A DNA stretch of 64,000 bases, taken from assembly GCA_003116975.1 (NCBI GenBank), contig BGKB01000007.1, positions 1 to 64,000 of the forward strand, given 5' to 3'. The notes under the pieces were generated by a model. It made no database searches. It had not been told where the DNA came from and was given only the letters and a program-made list of their open reading frames with translations. The translations under genes and the position numbers were made by a program. Positions 9,696 through 20,746 of the stretch are shown here, piece after piece; positions within the stretch are counted from its first letter, which is position 1, and each line of letters begins with the position of its first letter. The stretch is from Aurantiochytrium sp. KH105 (taxonomy: Eukaryota > Sar > Bigyra > Thraustochytrida > Thraustochytriidae).

Positions 9696-10926
9696 CTTCT
9701 CCGAGCTCGCGCGGCGCGGTCTGTCTCCGGGGCGCGCCGCGGCGGGGCCTCTCGCCTCGCCTCGCCTCGCCTCGCGCGGGAGCGTGCCGGCGCACGCGCG
9801 CGGGCTCGGCGGCGAGCGGGCTAGCGCGCGCGGGCGGCGGGCGGGGTGTGTCTCGCCGGCCGCTGCCGCGCCTTGGGCTCGCGCTCGCGCCCCGGCGCGT
9901 CTCCGCGTCTCCGCGCGGCGCGCTCGCGCGCTCGCCGGCGGCCCGGCTGCCTCGCGGGCGCGGCGGCGCGGTCTGCCGGAGGGTCGCGCGTCCGGGGCGT
10001 GCGCGCGTCGGGCGTGGCGGCTTTGATTGACGCGGCGCGCGAGAGAGAGAGAGAGGGAAGGCGAATCGGAACGCCGGCCCGTACGAACGGAACGCTTCCG
10101 CGCGCCGAGCAGGGGCCCGCGCAGCCGCGGGAAAGAACACCGCAGCAACGGCGGCGGCGGCGCCACGCCTAGCGTTTCCGGTAGCGGGGATCTAGGGGTG
10201 CGCGGGCCTCTCTTTTTCCGGCAAACGAACCAACGAAGGTCTGGGAGAAGGGAAGGGAGCGAGTGAGGGAAACGAGGTGTAGAAAGCAGCGCAGCGCGCC
10301 AAAGTCGTCGTCGTCGGCGGCTGCGAGGACGATGAGGACGGGGATGTGGATGGAGAGGAGAGGGTTGGCTATGTAAAAAGTAGAGAGAGTCAAAGATGAG
10401 GTTGTTATGTGTACAGGCGAGGGCAAGGGTTTCCCAAGGTGTGGTGGGTGGGAGGAGATTGCGCCTGTGCGGCTCCCGCGATCCCGTCAAAGGAATGCGG
10501 CGAGTCGAAATGGTGCAAAAGGTTTTGTTTACGCGCCTCATAGATTGCCGAGGCGTCGATTGATGCACTTGAAAGCGTCATATTTTTGCTCCCCGTCTTT
10601 CGGTGTTTCGCTGGTCCCTTTTTCCTCATGCGATTGTGAAGGCGAAAAGGGAGAAACGGAAATGATGAAAGATGAGGCAGACATGGGGCGCGCGCACTTG
10701 CGCACGCATGCATACGCGCACTCACGCCGTTGTATATAAAATATTGCAGGTGTGAGTGCATGAGCGAGCCCAGTGCAAAGCCATGTGCATCGGAATGTTG
10801 CTGCACTGAAGATGGAATGCATGAAGGGAGAAAGCTCGAGAACGTGGAGCTAAAGTCCGGCAGAACCCTGTTAGGAAAAGTGGGGGAAAGCCCCGTGCGT
10901 GGACAGGAAAAGGGGGGAGGAGAGTA
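9696..10926. other. PP2A upstream region and RING-gene downstream region
   Basis: The first ~500 bp are extremely rich in CG and Arg/Ala-coding words, consistent with a 5' leader and promoter. From about 10200 the composition becomes more balanced. TATATAAAA occurs at 10734-10742. No gene is supported. Confidence 0.5.
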
Positions 10927-12006
10927 TTAAGTGCAGCAGGGCGCATCTGCTTCGTCATGAAGAACATACGACATATCGACGCCAAAACGTCTAATTTCAG
11001 ACGTGCCATTGACGTCGACCGTGCGCACCGTGCCTTCACGAAGTGTCCGGAAAGAAGGGTCAAAGTGCATTTCGTACTCCCAGCGCGTAGCATTGGCGAT
11101 GGGATCGTCACTCCAGTCGATGACGCCTCGAAAAACTCGCGCGTCGTGGTCGTACGATATGTTCTGAAAGTCCTTTTTTAGTGGAATTCGAGCACCCGAG
11201 TCGAGTTTCCAGGTCTCCGGCGCCGAGGCATAGGAGATCCAACAGCCGTCGCGTGTGAAGTGATAGGAAGCCTTGCCCACCATGGCCTCGACGTCGGGAA
11301 GCAGAGAAGACAAGACGGTAGATTGCACGTAGGTTGCATCAAAGATGCTTTCGCGTACGCGTCGATAGGCGAGGTCGGGACCGAAGGTCATCTCCTCGCC
11401 GAGGGCACCGTCGGGACGATAGGCCTTGATGAAGCCGCCCACAATGCCGGAGAACTTTTCGTTAAATTCCATGCAATAGACCCATTTGTCGTGGCCACTA
11501 AAGGCAAAGGGAGTCCAATTGATGCAGCCTTTGAAGACACGCTGCAAAGGGTCGTAAGAGAATTCGGAAAAGTCTTTACGGCGAGGTGGAACCTGGCCGT
11601 TATCGAGTCGCCAGGAGGAGGGGATGAGGTCATGATTGTACTCGATCCATGCACCCGACCCATCGGCCGCAAAGTGATAGCTTGCGAGTCCACAGGTGTT
11701 TGCTTGCACAAAGTGCGTGCCCCAAATGGTTTGCACATCGCGTCGCGCGAGCGGGTTGCCGTTTTCGCTGGAGAACACATTGAACCGACTCATGTCGGCT
11801 CGGCAGAGCGGGCAGCAGGAGAGGCCGTGGTCCATGGCTTTTTCGAGGCACGCGCGGCAGAACGAATGACCGCAGGAGGTCACGCATGGGTCTGCCGCGT
11901 CGCGTCGATTTCGCAGGCAAATACTGCACGTGACGTCGAGCGACCTCGCGCTGCTCTCCTGCTGCTGTCCCGCCGCGTCCGCCCTTGGCTGGACCTGGCT
12001 CGCCAT
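10927..12006 (-). CDS. RING-finger protein with two copies of an unfamiliar repeat
   Basis: 359 residues from ATG at 12006 (MASQVQPRADAAG). A C3HC4 RING spans residues ~25-70: CSIC, CGHSFC, CLEKA and CCPLC. It makes an E3 ubiquitin ligase role likely. After it come two related domains of ~125 residues. Each has an early ASYHF, then a W(R/K)LD segment, then VF(K/R)GxI(N/D)W, then a W-Y/E-Y-x-M-x-F strand followed by an F and a Gly about ten residues on. I do not know a function for this repeat. It may bind substrate or ligand. In-frame sequence upstream contains a long CAG tract and has no ATG, so I place the start after it. Confidence 0.7.
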   Translation of the reverse strand: MASQVQPRADAAGQQQESSARSLDVTCSICLRNRRDAADPCVTSCGHSFCRACLEKAMDHGLSCCPLCRADMSRFNVFSSENGNPLARRDVQTIWGTHFVQANTCGLASYHFAADGSGAWIEYNHDLIPSSWRLDNGQVPPRRKDFSEFSYDPLQRVFKGCINWTPFAFSGHDKWVYCMEFNEKFSGIVGGFIKAYRPDGALGEEMTFGPDLAYRRVRESIFDATYVQSTVLSSLLPDVEAMVGKASYHFTRDGCWISYASAPETWKLDSGARIPLKKDFQNISYDHDARVFRGVIDWSDDPIANATRWEYEMHFDPSFRTLREGTVRTVDVNGTSEIRRFGVDMSYVLHDEADAPCCT

Positions 12007-12161
12007 TTTCCGCCGCCTCTTCGCAGCTCTCTCCTTCTCGCCGGCGCCCGCGAGCGCTCGTTCGCCGTCGCAGCGCTCGCTGGCGCGAGTGCTCGCTCGC
12101 TGGCGCGAGTGCTCGCTCGCTCGCGGGTGCTTTTTCTCCTCCTGCTGCCGCTTCTGCAGAA

Positions 12162-12263
<102 letters not shown>

Positions 12264-13181
12264 GCTGCCGCTGCGCCGCGATCTCGCTCGCGTCCGTGGC
12301 CTCGCCGCGCCTCGCCGCCGGTCGGGCAGCGGTGGCGGCAGGCAAGCAAAGGGAATTGGCGGCTCGCCGGGTCCGGCTCAGGCGGGCGGGTCGAGGCGAG
12401 GGCGGCGTCGCCGGGTGGGTGGGGGGGCAGAGGCCCCACAGCTTCTCTCTAGCGCTCGCTGTGTGTCTCGCTGTGTGCGCGCGCCGGGCTGGCTGGCTGG
12501 TGGCTGCTGCTGCCGGCACCTCCAAAGCTGCGGCGTGGGAAGGGGCGCGTGCAAGCGTGCGGACGTACGTTGCGCGGGAAAGCTCGCTGCAGCTTCCGCT
12601 GCCGCCGCCTCGCGCGCGACGCAGCTTCGCCGAGGCCGCGCTGGGCCGGACAGCCCCGGACGCCGCCGGCCGCGCTGTGCGCTTCCCCGGTCGCGACCGC
12701 CGCCACCGGTGTTGCGTCGGGCGCGCACACAGACACACACACCCAAAGCACACAGCACGGCAGCTAGAGCGCTGCGGCGCGGCGGGGCCCCGCAGCTGCG
12801 GAAGCTGCTGCGGCGCTGCTGCCTCGTCCGCCGCCGGAGCGGGGCTGCCAGAGGTGTTGCGCGCTGCACCGCTCCGCGTTGGCTCGCGCTGTCTGCCCCG
12901 CCTGGCCGCGCCTGGCCACGTGCTCTGCCCCGCGCGAGGCCCTCGATATTGTATCGGGCGCGAGCGAGCGGCCGCGGCGTGCGCCTGGCTAGGCGTCGCC
13001 TCCGCTCTGCCTCGAGTGGCTGCGAGTGAACGCGCGCCTGGCCACGCTTGCGCTTCGGGCCGGCGAGAGCGGAGCCTGCTGGAGCTGGAGCTTGAGCTTG
13101 AGCCTGATTAGTCGAGGGTTAGGACAAGGTCGAGCGTCTTGGTTCGATTGGGACAATGGACGTGGAACGGAGAGCGAGGGG

Positions 13182-13207
13182 GATTTGATTTGATTTGATT
13201 TGATTTG
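13182..13207 (+). repeat. (GATTT)5 pentanucleotide repeat
   Basis: Five tandem GATTT units. Confidence 0.9.
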
Positions 13208-13620
13208 TTGGGGGAGCAGGGGCAGCAACGGCGGCAAGCGAGCAAAGAGCACGTGAAGGTGCAAGCGACAGCGGGTGGGTAAGCAGGCAGGCAGGCAGGC
13301 AGACAGTCAGTCCGTGTCAGCCAAAAGACTTCCTTCCCTTTTCTTGCTGTTGCTTTTGCTTTGCGCAGGGCTTTTTGCTTTTGCTATGCTCTGGCCTGCC
13401 TGTCTTGGCCTCTCGCTTGGCGCACGCACAGACGCACGGACGCACGGGTGGCCAGCCAGCTGCAGCGAGCTCGCTGCTTCTCCGCCTGCTGTACGTAGCC
13501 CAAAGGGTGGGTGGGTCGAGCGCTAGATCGAAGCAAGTCGCAAGTAAGCCAGCCACCTAGTTCAAGGCCACAAGCGATGCCAAGCACCGTTGACAACGCC
13601 AGCCCTCCGCTGCGTTCGCT

Positions 13621-13701
13621 CGGCTCGGCTCGACTCGGCTCGGCTCGGCTCGGCTCGGCTCGGCACGCTAGCCTCCTCCTCTCCTCTCCTCTCCTCTCCT
13701 C
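13621..13701 (+). repeat. (CGGCT)n followed by (CTCCT)n
   Basis: About eight CGGCT units with one variant, a short spacer, then about six CTCCT units. Confidence 0.85.
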
Positions 13702-14028
13702 GCCGTCTGCGCGGCGCCGTTGCCGTCGTCTGCGCGCGCGGCTTCGAATGGGATTTGTCTGGCTGCTTCTCTACGTCTGTCTCCGTGCCTGGCGTCCGTA
13801 CGCACGTATGATGCAGCTATGCAGGCTAGGCTCCTCTTTCGCCAGCCAGAATGAAGCTCGCGGCGGCGGCCTGGCCAAATGAGAGTCTAGCTGCACAGGC
13901 TGGCCGACCGCTGCGTACTGGAGGGAGAGGACGCGCACGAGCCAGGTCTCCGCGCCGGTATGGCGATCAGTACACGCGCGAACGCGAGGAGCGCGCGGGC
14001 GTCCCAACAATGGGAAAGAAAAAAAAAA

Positions 14029-14139
14029 GGAAAGGAAAGGAAAGGGAAGGAAAGGAAAGGAAAGGAAAGGAAAGGAAAGGAAAGGAAAGGAAAGGAAAGG
14101 AAAGGAAAGGGAAGGAAAGGAAAGGAAAGGAAAGGGAAG
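14029..14139 (+). repeat. (GGAAA)n purine ladder, about 22 units
   Basis: A 111-bp tract of GGAAA units, broken by three GGGAA variants (near 14044, 14109 and 14134), follows a short A run. It is pure purine on the plus strand over its whole length. Frames through it encode only Lys, Gly, Glu and Arg on one strand and Phe, Leu, Pro and Ser on the other, so they are not evidence of genes. Confidence 0.95.
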
Positions 14140-16164
14140 CTCCACCCGCCCGCCAGGACTCACGGCGCCCCGCGCCAGCCCACTTCGTCTCGCTTCCCGC
14201 GGCTCCTCTCGTCTCGTCTCCTCTCGTCGCTCCCGAGCGCGATGCCTTCGCGTCGCAGGTTCGTCGCGGCCGCCACAGCGCAGGCGCGCTCTCGCGGCCT
14301 CGCGCGCGTCGCCGACTTGAGTCTGATGCCATTGATCCAGCTTCAGCCAGCCCGCCTGCGACCAACCAGGCCCGTCTCCAGCCCCGGCCGCGGACGCACG
14401 GCCCAAGCGTGCGCGCTCACGGCCCAGGCGTGCGTGCGGCGGTCTCGAGGCCGCCGCGGCGCCGCGCAAGGGCTGCACGCAGTCGCTCTCGCCGTCACCG
14501 TCGGTCGCAGTCGCTTGCCGGCGGCACGGGCGCCCTGGCCCCGCCTGTCTACTTTGGCGAACTTTGTTGCATATGTTGCCTGTCTAGCTAGCCGCTTGGT
14601 CCGTGCAGCCCCAACTGCGGGGAATGAACTGTCACGCGCCCAAGTGCACTAAACCCTTGCCGCAAGCGCGCCTCTGGCGGCGCCACTGCGGCATCGGCGG
14701 ACGGGGCCCCCGTCCAACTCCCACAGCATGTACGCTGTGGAGGCAGCTCCACCCAGACGGGCAGGCTGTCTAGCAGAGCCGCGCGCCGTACTGCATGTCC
14801 GGCGCCAGGGCGCCGCCAGTGTCGGCGTGGCGCGCAGAAAGTCCTCCTCCGGGGCGGGGCGCGAGTCAACCGCGGTGCCGCCGAGTCAGCAAGCAGGTAG
14901 GCGCCCCGGCCGCGCTGCGCGAGGGAGCGGGTGCGCCGCGGGAGGCGATGAAGAAGTCGCGCCGCGTCTCCGCCAGAAATACCTCAGCTGCGGAGACTGA
15001 CGCCGGAAAGACGCGCAGCGTAACCCCGCCTCTGCTCTGCGGGGCCTCCCTGTGCCGCGCTGTGTTCTTCTCGTAGCTCGCTTCAGCTTACACAGCGCAA
15101 AGCTGTTAGACCGCGGCCCCATGCTGTGGAAACGCCCCTACCGTTTCGCATATCAGAACAGTAGCTTCACCTCTGCAACGATTGCAACACCTTTGCAGCT
15201 GCGGAGGTGCGGGGCGGCAGGGGCATGCTACTTACTGCAACACCTTGAGCTTCGACCCCCCCGACCTGCGCGCGCACCCTCGCCTTGCAAGGAGGGCGGG
15301 TAGGCGTGCCGTCATGAGCTTCACGCGCAGGAGGGGGGGCGCCCAGCCCCGCCGCCTGAGTCAGGCTGGAGCGCAACTGCGGACGCCTCACATCAGCCAG
15401 CAGTTGATGCGGGCGCGCAGCACCGCATGGCAGCTTCACGCATCCATCCACCTTGGCCACCAAGAAACCTGCAAGCAACAAACTGCAACTGCAAGCAACT
15501 GCAAGCAACACATCTGCCACTGTAAGCAACAGAACGCGTTGCCAAGATGCGCGAAAAAGTCCATCGTCAGATGTGGCGGCGATGCGAGCGCCAGAATCTC
15601 GTGGTCCGGCCCAGTCGCCATGAATCTCGCGGCCTATGACGAGTGCGTGCGCGCTCGACAGCGACCATTGGCGAGCGAAGCCCAAGCCGCATTCCTTCGG
15701 CAACGAGTCGGCGACGCGACCCCACCGGCCACAGCTCGCCTCACCTTGCGCGGGCCGCCCGCAACGGCCTCCGCCGCGAGCGGCCATATGCCACACCAAT
15801 CGCGGTCGGGATTCGGAGCCGCAGTCCGAGAAGCGTTGATTGTCGCAACCGGCCGGAGCCCGAGTCAGTGGGCTCGGCGGGCGCAGAAGTTCTCCCTAGG
15901 TAAGCAGGCAAGTTGACGCATGGACGCATGGCTGGATGGACGGAGAAAATTGTAACACGCGCGGCGCCGCACCACCGCGATAATTGACCTGAAGCCTTGC
16001 GCAAAACGGACGCACGCCGGGACACTCGCTCCACGATATTACGTGGATAGCCTCGCCGGCGAGGCTGCTCGACTCTTGCTTTTCCCTTTTACTTTGCTTT
16101 GCTTTGACTCCGAGCTGGAGCTGAGCGCTGGATAGATGGCACCGCAAGGCCTGCAGACACGGGC
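14140..16164. other. Gene-free region
   Basis: No frame on either strand shows a recognisable domain. Around 15468-15530 there are loose GCAAGCAAC/CAACTGCAAG repeats, and GGTGTTGCAG-like words recur near 15185 and 15235 on the minus strand. Part of it may be decayed coding sequence like the units that follow, but I cannot show this. Confidence 0.4.
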
Positions 16165-16430
16165 GCCTCATCGCGCTTGCAAAGGGTGCTGCGCAAAGGC
16201 TCACGGGGAGAGTCACAGAGGCGAGCTTGGACTTGCCGGCCAGCAGCCAGTCCTACAAAGTTGAGCTTCATGAGAGGGATGTGCAAGCTCGAGATGGTTG
16301 GCGTCCCCAGCGACCCTCCCTTGGCCGCGAACACGCTCGCGTTCGCATCGACGCCTCTTGCTTGAAATGCTGCAATCTTCACTTGGAGAGTCACTCGAAA
16401 CGCTGACCTCATCTTTTCAAAGCAAGATTC
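16165..16430 (-). pseudogene. Decayed coding repeat, copy A
   Basis: Read on the minus strand from about 16430. The frame gives CFEKMRSAFRVTLQV, then DANASVF, then GGSLGTPTISSLHIP and MKLNFVGLAAG. Near 16240 a shift of one base is needed to continue with KSKLASVTLPVSLC and APFASAM. It shares SAFRV, DANASVF and the Gly-Leu-Gly spacing with copy B in the same relative frame, so the shared ancestor was translated. The protein family is not known to me. The required frameshift and lack of a proper start suggest a relic. Confidence 0.5.
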
Positions 16431-16567
16431 TGGCTTGAGAAGAGGCTGGCAAAACGATGCGTTCTACTCGAATGAGCTAAGAAGCACAGCGCCTTCTTTT
16501 CGTCTTGCTAACCGACGTCCTGGGCGTCTCTTATTGCGAACATGGGAGCGTTCATTTTAATGACACT

Positions 16568-16621
16568 CTAATTACTACGTTCGTTTGCTTTTGCTCTCAC
16601 TCGAAACGCTGATCTGATCTC
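16568..16621 (-). pseudogene. Decayed coding repeat, copy C (short)
   Basis: Reads EIRSAFRVRAKANERSN then a stop. The SAFRV word and its nucleotide context (TCACTCGAAACGCTGA on the plus strand) match copies A and B. An in-frame TGA lies immediately upstream. Confidence 0.4.
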
Positions 16622-16751
16622 TCAAGAAAGCAAATGGCTTTCTTGAAAAAGAGGCAGAAACGCAACACCTTCATTTCGTGATTTACATCACGATCACGCT
16701 TCGTGTTTCTGCCCAACAATCATAAAGAGTTACAGGAGGGAAAATCATGGC

Positions 16752-16868
16752 TTACGGCCCAAGGGTCTTTCCCTCGGCCTCGAACACGCTTGCATTCGCG
16801 TCAAAGCCAACCACTTGAAAAATACTGCGTTTGGTCAATTCCGTTTTCACTCGAAACGCCGAGATCTC
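16752..16868 (-). pseudogene. Decayed coding repeat, copy B
   Basis: A 38-codon frame ending in TAA reads EISAFRV, then IFQVVGFDANASVFEAEG and TLGP. About half of its residues match copy A without gaps over the shared part. Copies A and B lie ~455 bp apart on the plus strand. Confidence 0.5.
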
Positions 16869-17497
16869 ATCGATTTTCGAAAAAAAAAAGATGATGCCGC
16901 CAGGACAACGCTACGACTATCCATTTAATTTTTCATTTCGTGATAAAAATCTATCATTCTGTTTGAGATTATTATGCGACTTGAGGTAAGGGCAAATCGT
17001 CTTTATTCCCTGACATGACTCACGCTTTGTCTTTTGCACTTGAGCAAAGCAACAAATTGTTTGATTTCGTTGGATCGACGATCGTTGCACATTGCAAGCC
17101 CAGTAAGCTTATTTTTCTGTCTGCACAAACACACCCATGGTGACGCAGGAAGCGCGCCGATCCGGTGCTCTGCTGATGATCATCAAACTTTGAACTTCAA
17201 CTTGAACTTCTGAATTGACTGTGAATCTAATCATTCAATGTGTTCTGCTCGTTCCAAACTTTTGCAATCTTGTCCAATTGTTCTTTTCTCAGTTTCTTCT
17301 CTCTCGTCATCAACAAGACCAAACCCACGAACGACGCGGCAGCTCTTCGCGCGCCGTTCGAAGCACGCCTCGATCCCGGCGGCCTCGTCCACGGTCCTCG
17401 GGCCTTGGCGCACAAAAGGCTCGCCCACGAGCACGCGCGAAAAGAAGTTGCAGCAAAAGAAGAAGAAGAAGGAGGAAAAGGAAAGGGGCTCTCCGCC
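16869..17497. other. Upstream region of the glucosidase II gene
   Basis: AT-richer than its surroundings. No further SAFRV-type unit was found. The last ~250 bp read in frame with the glucosidase but have no ATG, so I take them as 5' leader. Confidence 0.45.
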
Positions 17498-20425
17498 ATG
17501 ACGTCAACGGCGCGCGCGCTCGCGCTCGTGCGTGCCTTGGCGCTCGCTCTGGCTGTCTTGGCGCTGCTAGCGGGCCAAAGCGTGGCCGTGGACCGCAAAA
17601 AGTTCAGGACCTGCGCACAAACTGGATTCTGCGCGCGTCAGAGGGACGCTGGCGCACAGGAAAAGGACGCGTATCATTTGCTGCCCGGGTCTCAGGCGCA
17701 AGACGGGGATCTGGTGCGCGCGCAGATCGCAGCCAAGGGCACGCGCGGCCCTTTGAACCTCAGTTTCCAGGCCTACAAACGCGGCGTTCTCCGCATGCGC
17801 ATTGTCGAGCCTCCGCAAGACGGAATTCGTCCTCGTTATGAATCCCCAGATATTCTGCTCGGCGCCGACAAACTCGATGAGGAAGCCACGCCACTTCGCC
17901 TTGAGCCTGCTGAAAAGGACGCAGAGGGCACATTTTCAATGACCTCTTCCGATGGTCGCCTGCGCGCCATCGTCACGGCCGCACCCTTTCGCGTCTTGGT
18001 GGAAGATCCTGACTCGGGCCGGCCCATCGTCCTCCTCAACGGGCAAAGCATGTTGCACTTTGATCAGCGCGCCCCTGGCGACGATGGCACCTTGCGCAGT
18101 GAACACAACGTCGGTGCTGGAGCTGATCAGCTTGGTTCTGGCCACGACGGCGCAGCGCGCAAGATTGTCGATTGGGGCGAGGATGGCAAGCCCATTTACG
18201 AGGACGGCCACGAGGACACCGCCCTCGGGGGCGATGCGTCTGCTGCAGCTGACGCAGACTCAAACGAGGACAGTGCAGACAGTGATCCCGACGCGCCCGA
18301 AAGCTTTGGGGGCCACACCGACGCTCGTCCCCATGGCGCCACCTCGGTTGGAATTGACGTCAGCTTTCCAGGCTGCAAGCACCTCTATGGCATCCCCGAA
18401 CATGCCGCGCCCTTTTCTCTCAAATCGACCCGCGGACCCAAGTCAGAAGCCGCCTTTGACGAACCTTATCGCAACTACAACCTCGACGTCTTCGAGTATG
18501 AGATTGACGAGCCCATGGCGCTATATGGTCACATCCCCCTCGCCATTGCGCACTCGGCCGCCGGCACCGCAAGCGTCTTTTGGAACAACCCGTCCGAGAC
18601 CTTTGTAGACATCGCAAATCTCGATGACTCGGGCGACAAGCAAGTGCATTGGATCAGCGAGTCTGGCGTGGTCGATGTCATGGTCATGGCCGGCCCCACG
18701 CCTGTGGACGTCTTTCAGCAGTATGCATCACTTACAGGTACAACGCCTATTCCGCCTCTCTTTTCTCTGGGATACCATCAGTGTCGCTGGAACTACCGTG
18801 ACGAAAAGGACATTGAGGAAGTCAATGCAAACTTCGAAAAACATAACTTCCCTTACGACGTGATTTGGCTCGACATTGAACACACAGACGGAAAACGCTA
18901 CTTTACATGGGATCAGCACAAATTTCCGACTCCTACCGACATGCAAGACAAGATTGCCCACTTTGGCCGTAAAATGGTCACCATTGTGGACCCTCACATC
19001 AAGCGAGACACCAACTACCACGTGCATCGCGAAGCGGAGCGCCTCGGGTACTACATCAAGGACAAGGGAGGAAACAAAGACTTCAAGGGGTGGTGCTGGC
19101 CCGGCGACTCTTCGTACCTTGACTTTACATCGCCGACCGTGCGACAGTGGTGGGCAGATCAGTTCTCTTACAAAAACTACGTGGGCAGTACGCCAAACCT
19201 GCATACCTGGAATGACATGAACGAGCCCAGTGTGTTTAACGGTCCCGAGGTTTCCATGACCAAGGAGGCTCGTTCGCTCGATGGATGGGAGCATCGCGAG
19301 TGGCACAATCTCTATGGCTTTTACCATCAGTGGGCCACGATGCAAGGCCTCATCGAGCGCAACACGGGTCATAACGAGCGGCCCTTTGTGCTCTCTCGTT
19401 CCTTTTTTGCTGGCTCACAGCGCCACGGGGCCATCTGGACGGGCGACAATGCCGCTCAGTGGAGCCACCTCAAGATTGCCAGCGACATGCTACTCAGTCT
19501 CAACGTCGCAGGCCTCCCTTTTGCTGGGGCTGACGTTGGCGGATTCTTTGGCAATCCCGACGAGGAGCTTCTCGAGCGCTGGTATCAGGCTGGTGCTTTC
19601 CAGCCCTTTTTTCGTGCTCATGCCCACATTGATACAAAGCGGCGCGAGCCATACCTCTTTGGCGAAGAAGTTTTGGCACGCATTCGCAAAACCGTCTCGC
19701 TTCGATACTCGCTCTTGCCTTTCTGGTACACGCTCTTTCACATTCACGAGACCTCGGGCCTACCGGTAATGCGCCCGCTTTGGTCCTTGGCCCCTCAGGA
19801 TGAGGTCACCTTCTCCCTCGGAGACCAGTGGCTTTTGGGCCACGATCTCCTCGTCAAGCCCGTTACCGATCCAGGCGTTTCGTCGCTTTCCGTTTACCTT
19901 CCTGTCGGGACCTCGTGGTATCAGTTCGAGCACCCACACAAGATGTACACGGGTGGCACGCACATTACCGAAGATGCTCCTCTGGACAAGATTCCTGTTT
20001 TCGTGCGCGCGGGCGCAATCATCCCACGTAAAATGCGTCTGCGGCGCTCTTCGCAAGCCATGCGCGACGATCCGTTCACGCTCATGATTGGCGTCGACCC
20101 GAACGGCGGTTCGTCTGAGGGCAGCTTGTATGTGGATGATGAGGTCACCTTTGACTACCGAAAGGGCGATTCTTGCAAGTCAGCCTTTGACTACGATGCT
20201 CAAGCTGCCAAGCTCTCTGGTTCGCTTTCCTGTGGCTCGACGGCGCGAACCTTGCACATTGAGCGTCTCGTCTTTCTTGGCATGGCCCGGCGGCCTTCCA
20301 AGGTGACATTGGACGCTACGCAAGAATCACTCGACTTTGTCTTTGACGAGGAGACGCATGTGCTCACCGTCCGCAAGCCCGTACGTTCGTTCATTCCGAT
20401 TCCGTTCAGCGTCTCATTGGCGTGA
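17498..20425 (+). CDS. GANAB: Glucosidase II alpha subunit (GH31), ER N-glycan processing
   Basis: 975 residues. The start MTSTARALALVRAL opens a clear signal peptide of ~28 residues, followed by KKFRTCAQTGFC, the usual N-terminal Cys motif of glucosidase II. The GH31 barrel has DVIWLDIEH, MVTIVDPHIK, the nucleophile region WNDMNEPSVF with Asp573, the acid/base region WTGDNAAQW with Asp650, and GADVGGFFGNPDEELL. The enzyme trims the two inner alpha-1,3 glucoses from N-glycans in the ER and drives the calnexin cycle. It normally needs a beta subunit with an ER-retention signal. None is encoded here, and the C-terminus (FSVSLA) has no KDEL. An acidic Ser-rich insert lies at residues ~240-270. 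Single exon. Convergent with adenylate kinase. Confidence 0.95.
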   Translation: MTSTARALALVRALALALAVLALLAGQSVAVDRKKFRTCAQTGFCARQRDAGAQEKDAYHLLPGSQAQDGDLVRAQIAAKGTRGPLNLSFQAYKRGVLRMRIVEPPQDGIRPRYESPDILLGADKLDEEATPLRLEPAEKDAEGTFSMTSSDGRLRAIVTAAPFRVLVEDPDSGRPIVLLNGQSMLHFDQRAPGDDGTLRSEHNVGAGADQLGSGHDGAARKIVDWGEDGKPIYEDGHEDTALGGDASAAADADSNEDSADSDPDAPESFGGHTDARPHGATSVGIDVSFPGCKHLYGIPEHAAPFSLKSTRGPKSEAAFDEPYRNYNLDVFEYEIDEPMALYGHIPLAIAHSAAGTASVFWNNPSETFVDIANLDDSGDKQVHWISESGVVDVMVMAGPTPVDVFQQYASLTGTTPIPPLFSLGYHQCRWNYRDEKDIEEVNANFEKHNFPYDVIWLDIEHTDGKRYFTWDQHKFPTPTDMQDKIAHFGRKMVTIVDPHIKRDTNYHVHREAERLGYYIKDKGGNKDFKGWCWPGDSSYLDFTSPTVRQWWADQFSYKNYVGSTPNLHTWNDMNEPSVFNGPEVSMTKEARSLDGWEHREWHNLYGFYHQWATMQGLIERNTGHNERPFVLSRSFFAGSQRHGAIWTGDNAAQWSHLKIASDMLLSLNVAGLPFAGADVGGFFGNPDEELLERWYQAGAFQPFFRAHAHIDTKRREPYLFGEEVLARIRKTVSLRYSLLPFWYTLFHIHETSGLPVMRPLWSLAPQDEVTFSLGDQWLLGHDLLVKPVTDPGVSSLSVYLPVGTSWYQFEHPHKMYTGGTHITEDAPLDKIPVFVRAGAIIPRKMRLRRSSQAMRDDPFTLMIGVDPNGGSSEGSLYVDDEVTFDYRKGDSCKSAFDYDAQAAKLSGSLSCGSTARTLHIERLVFLGMARRPSKVTLDATQESLDFVFDEETHVLTVRKPVRSFIPIPFSVSLA

Positions 20426-20746
20426 TCTCGATTGGCTATGGCTGTGTTCTTGGGTGAAAGAAAACCAGCGTAAAGGTGCGCAAAAAAGCACGAATTCGCA
20501 CCTTTGCTCCTCTGCCTTTGTTCAGGAGCCACAAAAAAAGATGGGGAAAACTCGATTCTTGTGATGAAGAAAAGTTCTGAAAAACCACAGCAAGGACTAG
20601 AAATGAAGTAACAATCTGCAAATTTGTCGTCCGTTACCATTCACAAACAATATTCTGCGTTAAATTCGGATCTAACTACTATCCTGCTTTGCATCTTCCT
20701 TTACCCTCTTCTCCAAAAAAGAATCGGAAAAAAGGATGGAAGCGCT
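20426..20746. other. Convergent intergenic region
   Basis: 321 bp between the stops of the glucosidase II and adenylate kinase genes, AT-rich relative to the coding sequence. Nothing else is seen. Confidence 0.5.

Noticed and set aside
10730..10745. TATATAAAA as a TATA box
   Set aside because: It lies about 1 kb from the PP2A ATG and downstream of the RING gene. Nothing links it to a transcription start.
13771..14652. Frames of several hundred bases through the GGAAA ladder
   Set aside because: They encode only repeats of Lys, Gly, Glu and Arg, or Phe, Leu, Pro and Ser, fixed by the microsatellite, with no domain on either side.
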